Positions 1 to 3,045 of a stretch of DNA of 5,505 nucleotides are shown here, one piece after another. The notes under the pieces are model-generated. The model was not told the origin of the DNA, made no database searches, and saw only the letters and a program-made list of their open reading frames with translations. How positions within the stretch are numbered: the stretch's first letter is position 1; each line of letters starts with the position of its first letter. A program made the translations under genes and the position numbers. Source of the DNA: Oligoflexia bacterium (GTDB lineage Bacteria > Bdellovibrionota > Bdellovibrionia > Bdellovibrionales > UBA1609); contig JAPPIY010000044.1 in the NCBI GenBank assembly GCA_026914095.1, positions 1 to 5,505 on the forward strand, written 5' to 3'.

Positions 1-297
1 CCTTGGCGAGGGACGCATATATGCCGTCATACCTTTGCGACAATGGCGTTATATGCGACAAAGGATTTGCCGTCAGTTCAGGCTCATTTAGGGCATACAA
101 CGCCACAAATGACTGAGAGGTATGCGAAGCTTGCAAAGATGATTTCAGCGGATACGGCAGAAAAGACAGCGAAAGTTTTTAAGTTATTTTCTTATGAAAA
201 GAAAAAGAAGAGAAAGAAGACTTTTAAGTCATTTGCTTGTGTTAAAGATGAGCTTAACAGCGAATCACGCACAAATCACGCATTCGAGACGGTGTAA
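1..297 (+). CDS. Tyrosine recombinase/phage integrase, C-terminal part (5' end outside window)
   Basis: This is the C-terminal end of the catalytic domain of a tyrosine recombinase, which cuts and rejoins DNA through a covalent 3'-phosphotyrosine. The frame is open from base 1, so the gene starts upstream of the window; the ATG at 43 is internal. The 98 visible residues contain the H-x-x-R box (HICR, residues 6-9, followed by HTFAT), the motif LGHTTPQMTERYAKL with the third-box histidine at residue 32, and the nucleophilic tyrosine at residue 41. About 57 residues follow the tyrosine. They are rich in lysine (EKKKKRKK), and their DNA is much more AT-rich than the catalytic core. The pattern fits Xer/phage-type integrases. 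The extra domain typical of integron IntI is not seen, but most of the protein is missing, so the subfamily cannot be set. The gene ends about 70 bp before a truncated pilin, which suggests an attachment-site junction there. The family call is firm; whether the element is active is unknown. Confidence 0.93.
   Translation, partial: PWRGTHICRHTFATMALYATKDLPSVQAHLGHTTPQMTERYAKLAKMISADTAEKTAKVFKLFSYEKKKKRKKTFKSFACVKDELNSESRTNHAFETV
263..282 (+). repeat. Direct repeat AATCACGCA x2, 11-bp period
   Basis: Two exact copies of AATCACGCA start at 263 and 274, one helical turn apart, inside the last codons of the recombinase gene. Short direct repeats at the 3' end of an integrase gene are a common layout for arm-type integrase binding sites. 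That role is inferred only. Related pairs occur at 1932-1951 and 2341-2363. Confidence 0.5.
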
Positions 298-366
298 GCA
301 GTAAATTCTAAAAAAAAGAGATAAAAACTTATTATTTGAGGCGTTTTTTGGGTGTTTTTGTTGTGA

Positions 367-789
367 CTTATAGACCTATTGGTCGTGGTTGCGATCATCG
401 GTGTCTTGGCGGCTGTGGCTATCCCTGCGTATAACAAATACCGAAATGACGCGGCTCAAGCCTCCGCTCAGTCTGAAGCGACAGGGGTTATGAAAGCTCT
501 GCAAGCCTGCCAGCTGACAGATACATTGGCTACTTGTTATGATGCCACAGGAACAGTAAATATGACGCTTTCTAAAGCTTGTACGGTTTCAACTTTAACA
601 GCTAAGGCTACTGCGGCTGGCTGTCATTTGAAATCAGATAGTACTAACGGTTGCGCTTCGGCTACGGTTGCTGGTGCGGGAGCCACCCTCCAACACTTCT
701 GTATTCAGATAGACACTTCTACAGGTTTAAGAAATGTAGCCAATTCAGGAGAAAACATGGGTTGTAACAACATGGGTATTTGCATCTAA
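367..789 (+). pseudogene. Type IV pilin lacking start codon, leader and mature residues 1-2
   Basis: The translation from 367 reads LIDLLVVVAIIGVLAAVAIP, the conserved hydrophobic N-terminal helix of type IV pilins, which anchors the subunit in the inner membrane and forms the pilus core. In a normal pilin this follows a short basic leader ending in glycine and then Phe-Thr at mature positions 1-2. Here an in-frame TGA at 364-366 sits directly before Leu3, and no leader or prepilin-peptidase site can be read upstream in any frame. The variable body of about 120 residues is intact to TAA at 789. It has eight cysteines, including a C-terminal pair (GCNNMGICI), consistent with the disulfide-bounded region. 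Residue 5 is Asp in place of the usual Glu. A TTG at 379 could be called as a start, but it has no ribosome-binding site and would give an unprocessable protein. It could be a pseudogene, a silent pilin cassette, or the 3' half of a pilin split by an integrating element. Confidence 0.85.
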
Positions 790-800
790 TGTCAGTTAGT

Positions 801-971
801 GGCAAAGCTTAAGCCTCATTGCTTAACGGCAATTGTGGGCAAAGCTTAAGCCTCATTGCTTAGGGTTTTTGGCAAAGTCTAGGGGCAATTTAAAGTTAAA
901 CTGTCCCTGCTTTAAAGCCTTCAAAGCCTAGCAACTTAAAGGCAAAGCCTAGCAGATTGCAAAGTTTGACA
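801..971 (+). repeat. Degenerate direct repeats after the pilin (GGCAAAGCYTA family)
   Basis: An exact 25-bp direct repeat lies at 801-825 and 838-862 (period 37 bp, beginning GGCAAAGCTTAAGCC). Each copy contains a small hairpin, TAAGC-CTCATT-GCTTA. Shorter relatives of the core follow at about 873 (CAAAGTCTA), 922-933 and 943-954 (both CAAAGCCTAGCA, 21 bp apart) and 960 (CAAAGTTTG). No gene is seen between 790 and 1075, so this array and the promoter and terminator after it are the whole content of that gap. Function is unknown; options are a post-pilin recombination repeat or a decayed structured-RNA array. Confidence 0.75.
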
Positions 972-994
972 GAGAAAGAGCTGGTTGGTTTATC
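966..994 (+). promoter_or_regulatory. Candidate sigma-70 promoter upstream of the small-gene operon
   Basis: A perfect -35 box, TTGACA, lies at 966-971, followed after 17 bp by TTTATC (989-994), a weak -10 that matches the consensus at three positions. A transcript from here would begin near 1001, pass through the hairpin at 1021-1041 and reach the gene at 1076. A small inverted repeat, GCTGG (980-984) with CCAGC (994-998), overlaps the -10. This is a prediction from sequence only. Confidence 0.4.
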
Positions 995-1009
995 CAGCCC
1001 TTACTTTCA

Positions 1010-1053
1010 AAAAAACAAAAGGGTCTCTTTCAAAGAGACCCCTTGTTTTCTTT
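1010..1053 (+). terminator. Strong, probably bidirectional rho-independent terminator or attenuator
   Basis: GGGTCTCT (1021-1028) pairs perfectly with AGAGACCC (1034-1041) around a 5-nt loop, TTCAA. An A-rich run lies upstream (1010-1020) and a T-rich run, TTGTTTTCTTTCT, downstream, so the hairpin could terminate transcription in both directions. It lies between the pilin/repeat region and the ATG at 1076. If the promoter at 966-994 is real, the hairpin sits in the leader and would limit read-through into the small genes. A diverged copy occurs at 2121-2152. Confidence 0.8.
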
Positions 1054-1075
1054 CTATCACAAAGAGGTTTTAATA

Positions 1076-1318
1076 ATGGATGATTTAAAAAGAAGATTGC
1101 TAGATGGTTATAAAAAACTATATGAGCAAAACCCTGAACAATGGTATGGAGCAGTAAAAATAAGCAATCGCCTTAATTTATCTGAGGATGAAACAGGATC
1201 ACATCATGCAAAGGTTCATTATATATTGGATAAACTTTGCAAAAGACGACTATTTAGAGAAGAAAAAAGGTCAAGGTTTCAGGTTGTTGTGTTGCTCAAA
1301 CAAGAAAAGAGATTTTAA
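1076..1318 (+). CDS. Small winged-helix-like protein A (80 aa), hypothetical
   Basis: This small protein is not recognised as a named family. The ATG at 1076 is chosen because AAAGAGG (1061-1067) lies at good spacing upstream; the in-frame TTG at 1043 falls in the tail of the terminator hairpin and is rejected. The predicted layout is an N-terminal helix (about residues 4-20), a short helix around KISNRLNL, a basic helix KVHYILDKLCKRRLFREEK (about 45-64) and a short beta/wing tail. This is the order expected of a winged helix-turn-helix DNA-binding protein. It aligns by eye with the next gene (LLD near the N-terminus, NPxQ-aromatic, A..I...L.L, then L..L...L), so the two look like tandem paralogues. 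The codons are AT-rich. The last 15-20 residues may be frameshifted: the next reading frame gives KKKGQGFRL, which resembles the ends of the two following ORFs. A DNA-binding role is inferred, not shown. Confidence 0.75.
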   Translation: MDDLKRRLLDGYKKLYEQNPEQWYGAVKISNRLNLSEDETGSHHAKVHYILDKLCKRRLFREEKRSRFQVVVLLKQEKRF

Positions 1319-1319
1319 A

Positions 1320-1565
1320 ATGACAGAAGATCAGATAAGTAAAAAAGCTAAAAAGGCACAAGATGATTTATTGGATGCTGTGCTTGATTTTTTTAAACTC
1401 AATCCAAATCAATATTTCACAGCCAGTATGATTGGTAAAAAGCTTGATCTTCTTACAGGGCATAATAATTTTTTCCCTCATGGGCTTTTAATTGAGCTTA
1501 TGAGAATGGATAAGTTAGAAAAGGACAACACAGGACAAGAAAAAGGTTTTAAAGTAAGGATGTAA
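1320..1565 (+). CDS. Small winged-helix-like protein B (81 aa), paralogue of protein A
   Basis: The ATG at 1320 follows the stop of the previous gene by one base, and AAAAGAGA at about 1305-1312 can serve as ribosome-binding site, so the two genes are almost certainly co-transcribed and perhaps translationally coupled. The 81 residues start with a lysine-rich helix (KKAKKAQDDLLDAVLDFFKL, residues 8-27). Then come LNPNQYFTASMIGKKLDLL (helix-turn-helix-like), a helix GLLIELMRMDKLEK (about 55-68) and a C-terminal strand pair GQEKGFKVRM that would form the wing. The match to protein A in length and motif order supports an ancient tandem duplication. There are no catalytic motifs, signal peptide or membrane segment. 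Possible roles are a small transcription regulator of the cluster or an excision/partition-type accessory factor of the neighbouring mobile DNA; neither can be proved here. Confidence 0.78.
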   Translation: MTEDQISKKAKKAQDDLLDAVLDFFKLNPNQYFTASMIGKKLDLLTGHNNFFPHGLLIELMRMDKLEKDNTGQEKGFKVRM

Positions 1566-1566
1566 G

Positions 1567-1671
1567 ATGACGCAATCGGGTTTTAAAACTGGAAAACAGC
1601 ATAATGATAAAGCATTTGAAGATATAAAGCTTGAAGTAGGTCAAGGTTTCAGATTAAAAAGGTCAGCTTAG
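1567..1671 (+). CDS. 34-codon ORF, possible truncated third paralogue
   Basis: The ATG at 1567 comes one base after the stop of protein B, with GTAAGGA (about 1554-1560) upstream as ribosome-binding site. The reading frame gives 34 residues ending in EVGQGFRLKRSA before TAG. The C-terminal GQGFRLKR resembles the wing of protein B (GQEKGFKVR). The DNA AGGTCAAGGTTTCAG at 1638-1652 is an exact 15-bp copy of 1268-1282 near the end of gene A. The simplest reading is that gene A or B was duplicated and most of the copy was deleted, leaving head and tail. It may still be translated as the last ORF of the operon, but no independent function is evident. A small near-perfect dyad, AGCTTA-GT-TAAGCT (1665-1678), overlaps the stop. 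Confidence 0.45.
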   Translation: MTQSGFKTGKQHNDKAFEDIKLEVGQGFRLKRSA

Positions 1672-1791
1672 TTAAGCTCACAAGCCAAGCCTGATTAAGC
1701 TATCATTTTCGTCAGTCTTTCGTTTAATCTAAATTGGACAAAGGTGACAGAAAAGAGCCAAAAAACACCCCCTCAAGCCTTAAATAATAAG

Positions 1792-1823
1792 AAAGCTGAT
1801 TTGTCCCAGCTTTGAAGGACAAA
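1792..1823 (+). ncRNA. Possible H-type RNA pseudoknot
   Basis: Two perfect 7-bp stems interleave. AAAGCTG (1792-1798) pairs with CAGCTTT (1807-1813), and TTTGTCC (1800-1806) pairs with GGACAAA (1817-1823). The order 5'S1-5'S2-3'S1-3'S2 is that of an H-type pseudoknot with loops of 1, 0 and 3 nt. If the loops are too short, the two hairpins would be mutually exclusive. Whether the region is transcribed is unknown. Confidence 0.35.
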
Positions 1824-1827
1824 ACCC

Positions 1828-1843
1828 GAGAGCAAAAGCTCTC
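1828..1843 (+). repeat. Perfect 6-bp hairpin GAGAGC-AAAA-GCTCTC
   Basis: A 6-bp perfect stem with a 4-nt loop lies 5 bp after the possible pseudoknot. The following bases (ATTTAACTAAAA) are not a good U-tract, so this is a poor terminator. With the preceding stems it extends a structured stretch of about 50 nt. Confidence 0.4.
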
Positions 1844-1906
1844 ATTTAACTAAAACCCAGCTATGATTTTAGCTCTTGATTTTCCCGCAGTTTCATTCAA
1901 TTTCAC

Positions 1907-1925
1907 GGAAATTCATGGAATTTCC
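1907..1925. promoter_or_regulatory. Perfect dyad GGAAATTC-ATG-GAATTTCC
   Basis: Two 8-bp arms in perfect inverted repeat around 3 bp, typical in size of a dimeric DNA-binding protein site. The half-site GGAAAT/ATTTCC recurs in inverted form at 2062-2081. No gene start lies immediately downstream, so an operator role is only inferred. Confidence 0.35.
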
Positions 1926-1931
1926 CAAATT

Positions 1932-1951
1932 ATCACTGCAAAATCACTGCA
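1932..1951 (+). repeat. Direct repeat ATCACTGCA x2, 11-bp period
   Basis: Exact 9-bp copies lie at 1932-1940 and 1943-1951, one helical turn apart, just after the dyad at 1907-1925. They resemble in sequence and spacing the pairs at 263-282 and 2341-2363. Confidence 0.5.
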
Positions 1952-2056
1952 CGGATAAACTAAAGAGCTTTCAAAAAGGCTGTTAATTTTAACCAAACCA
2001 TTTGTTTAACTCTTGAAGTAAAAAAAGTTTCAATGCCCAGCTAATTCTCTCTATAG

Positions 2057-2086
2057 TTGTCATTTCCGATTGTGAGGAAATACAAA
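2057..2086 (+). promoter_or_regulatory. Candidate promoter with an ATTTCC/GGAAAT dyad between its boxes
   Basis: TTGTCA (2057-2062) and TACAAA (2081-2086) are separated by 18 bp. Inside them lies the inverted repeat ATTTCC (2062-2067) with GGAAAT (2076-2081), placed where a repressor would block polymerase. A transcript would run about 40 bases into the terminator at 2121-2152, so this could make only a very short RNA or be attenuated. Speculative, from sequence only. Confidence 0.28.
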
Positions 2087-2120
2087 CTAAAGCAAGTAAG
2101 TTATTTCTATATATTTAAAG

Positions 2121-2152
2121 AAAAAGGGTCTCTCAAACAGACCTCTTTTTTT
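2121..2152 (+). terminator. Rho-independent terminator, diverged copy of that at 1021
   Basis: GGTCT (2127-2131) pairs with AGACC (2139-2143), extended by a G-U pair, around a 7-nt loop and followed by a run of seven T. An A-run precedes it. The text AAAAGGGTCTCT is shared with the terminator at 1017-1028, so the two are probably copies of one module. No gene immediately upstream explains it. Confidence 0.65.
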
Positions 2153-2159
2153 ATAAAAT

Positions 2160-2363
2160 AGCCTCAAATAACAGCCAAAAAAAGCTGATTTTATCTCATT
2201 CTTGAAGGCTAAAAAGTGAGGTCAAAAACTCTAAATTTCAGCCCAAAAATTCCTTTATATATTTTTTCAAAAAATCAGCCAAATTCCCGCTCAGTCCCGT
2301 TCGAGCCTGCTCAGGCCCGCTCGAACCCGCCCATTCCTGGAAAATCACACACAAAATCACACA
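2160..2363 (+). repeat. Diverged duplicated segment, copy B
   Basis: This is the second copy of the segment at 1767-1951, with the same order of short conserved blocks. It contains the GC-rich 10-bp tandem repeat at the place where copy A has TTTTCCCGCAGTTTCATTC. The duplication was judged by eye. Confidence 0.5.
2286..2335 (+). repeat. GC-rich 10-bp tandem repeat, five units
   Basis: Five consecutive 10-bp units start at 2286, 2296, 2306, 2316 and 2326: CCCGCTCAGT, CCCGTTCGAG, CCTGCTCAGG, CCCGCTCGAA and CCCGCCCATT. Consensus is about CCCGCTCRRR. The 60 bases around it are about 65% G+C in an otherwise AT-rich setting. Units 2 and 4 also form an inverted repeat, GTTCGAGC (2299-2306) with GCTCGAAC (2319-2326), giving a strong hairpin. 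Confidence 0.75.
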
Positions 2364-2464
2364 TAAAAAGACACATAGTGTCAAGCCCTCCCTCCCTACT
2401 TATTGAACTAAAAATCACACATAAACCCGCCAGAAGTTTCACTAATAGAAAACATATCACACAT
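2341..2464 (+). repeat. Dispersed direct repeats AAAATCACACA
   Basis: Exact copies of AAAATCACACA lie at 2341-2351, 2353-2363 (12-bp period) and 2411-2421, with a weaker copy TATCACACAT at 2455-2464. The spacing of the first two resembles the pairs at 263-282 and 1932-1951. Confidence 0.6.
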
Positions 2465-2559
2465 GCTTTTCTTATTAAAATCAGAAAATTACACAGAATC
2501 TTCTACAATTTTCTATTTTCTATGTTAGAGAAACATTAAGGAAAGAAGGCAGGGAAAAA

Positions 2560-2853
2560 ATGTCAGAGGAAAAGATCGGACAAAGACAGAAGAAAAAGCT
2601 GTCTGGGAAAAAGCTCAGCCTGCAAATGATCCAAATGTCAGGCTAGATATTTGCGGAAATGAAATCCACTTTAATCAATATGGCAAAAAAGAAAAATCAG
2701 TTTATACATGGGAAGTTGATCATATAAAGCCTGTTTCTAAAGGGGGGGGGGACAGATGAGTTAGATAATCTTCAGCCTCTACAATGGCGAACTAATAAAT
2801 CAAAAGGCAATAAATGGCCTGCTAGTCCAAAAGACTACTGCAAGAAAAAATAA
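2560..2853 (+). pseudogene. HNH endonuclease, broken by two homopolymer indels
   Basis: Two overlapping frames together encode a complete small HNH nuclease of about 97 residues. These proteins cut DNA with a histidine-metal finger. Part one reads EEKAVWEKAQPANDPNVRLD, then CGNEIHFNQYG and WEVDHIKPVSKGG. Part two reads TDELDNLQPLQWRTNKSKGN and ends at TAA 2853. The core DH, the NLQPL asparagine and the NKSKG asparagine are all present, and the VW-K...NDPNV...CG..I...YG...W-DHI-PVSKGG pattern is a known small-HNH layout. The ATG at 2560, with AGGCAGGG upstream, is the natural start, but its frame hits TAG at 2644. One A missing from the run at 2570-2573 would explain that. The run of ten G at 2742-2751 is one base too long to join the two parts. 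The changes cancel in length but not in reading frame between them. It is either a true pseudogene, a phase-variable gene, or contains sequencing errors. Confidence 0.85.
2742..2751 (+). repeat. Homopolymer of ten G inside the HNH gene
   Basis: Ten consecutive G follow codons for VSK of the HNH motif. Nine or six G would restore the downstream frame. G-tracts of this length are classic slipped-strand sites in phase-variable genes, and also classic sequencing-error sites. Confidence 0.95.
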
Positions 2854-3045
2854 TTAAGCCCCATTTTTGAGTTTTTTAATCTCTTTTTCTGGCACGCCTG
2901 TCACTTCTGAAATAAAAGAAATATCAGCTTTCTTTTTCAGCATATTCAAAATGACTTCTTTATCTCTTTCTTGACGGCCTTCTCGCCGTCCTTTTCTTTC
3001 ACCTTCCCAAATGCCTTTTTCTTTGATAACTTCTCTTATGTTCAT
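2854..3045 (-). CDS. Candidate in-frame intragenic small protein (RpnS-like), 63 aa
   Basis: Within the Rpn gene, in the same frame, ATG at 3045-3043 (Met270 of the large protein) is preceded by a perfect AGGAGG four bases away. Translation from here gives a 63-residue protein, MNIREVIKEKGIWEGERKGR onward, equal to the C-terminal domain of the nuclease. Known Rpn genes of enterobacteria also make such a small C-terminal product (RpnS) from an internal start, which acts as antitoxin to the long form. The Shine-Dalgarno here is much stronger than that of the full gene. A TATATT about 7 bp further upstream could be a -10 box, but no good -35 is seen. The ribosome-binding site and frame are seen; the antitoxin role is inferred by analogy. 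Confidence 0.5.
   Translation of the reverse strand: MNIREVIKEKGIWEGERKGRREGRQERDKEVILNMLKKKADISFISEVTGVPEKEIKKLKNGA

Larger units (their letters stand above)
1767..1951 (+). repeat. Diverged duplicated segment, copy A
   Basis: This segment shares the order and sequence of several blocks with copy B at 2160-2363. Both carry CCTCAA, then AAAGCTGATTT, CTTTGAAGG or CTTGAAGG, CAAAA(G/A)CTCT, TTCCCGC, ATTC(A/C)TGGAA and paired TCAC repeats, with small insertions and deletions between them. No reading frame is conserved, so the duplication looks non-coding or is very old. The alignment was made by eye. Confidence 0.5.
1672..2559. other. Long non-coding, structured interval
   Basis: Nearly 900 bp without a convincing gene on either strand. 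A 107-codon frame from a GTG at 2216 has no ribosome-binding site, runs through low-complexity repeats and is not accepted. The interval holds two diverged copies of one segment (1767-1951 and 2160-2363), a possible RNA pseudoknot and hairpin, dyad symmetries, paired TCAC repeats, a promoter-like sequence with an internal dyad, a terminator, and a GC-rich tandem repeat. These are listed separately. The pattern suggests decayed mobile-element ends or regulatory or structured RNA, not random spacer. Confidence 0.6.

Noticed and set aside
373..391. Resemblance of the pilin junction to the R64 shufflon recombination site
   Set aside because: Some bases match what I recall of the site, but only with gaps, and the bases are constrained by the conserved pilin codons. 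No second copy is visible in the window.
821..901. Integron attC-like site (GCTTAAC ... GTTAAAC, 81 bp)
   Set aside because: The two 7-bp ends fit the RYYYAAC/GTTRRRY pattern, but the interior does not fold into the paired arms of an attC, and the nearby recombinase end shows no IntI features.
801..971. CRISPR array
   Set aside because: Only two exact repeats, a spacer of 12 bp, degenerate further copies at irregular spacing and no cas genes.
1043..1075. TTG start at 1043 for small gene A
   Set aside because: It lies in the tail of the terminator; ATG 1076 has the Shine-Dalgarno AAAGAGG.
790..1075. Type III toxin-antitoxin locus (repeat RNA, terminator, toxin)
   Set aside because: Layout is similar, but only two exact repeats exist and the downstream proteins are half the size of ToxN and lack its character. 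Kept only as an analogy.
1188..1319. Upstream extension of small gene B to an ATG at 1188
   Set aside because: It overlaps gene A, has no good ribosome-binding site, and the ATG at 1320 is well placed. The resemblance of part of it to paralogue tails is reported as a possible frameshift instead.
1863..1958. 31-codon ORF from ATG 1863
   Set aside because: No ribosome-binding site, overlaps the dyad and direct repeats, and copy B does not preserve it.
2216..2539. 107-codon plus-strand frame starting at GTG 2216
   Set aside because: No ribosome-binding site, runs through the 10-bp tandem repeat and the TCAC repeats, and gives an unstructured proline/lysine/histidine-rich product. Copy A of the same duplicated segment does not keep the frame.
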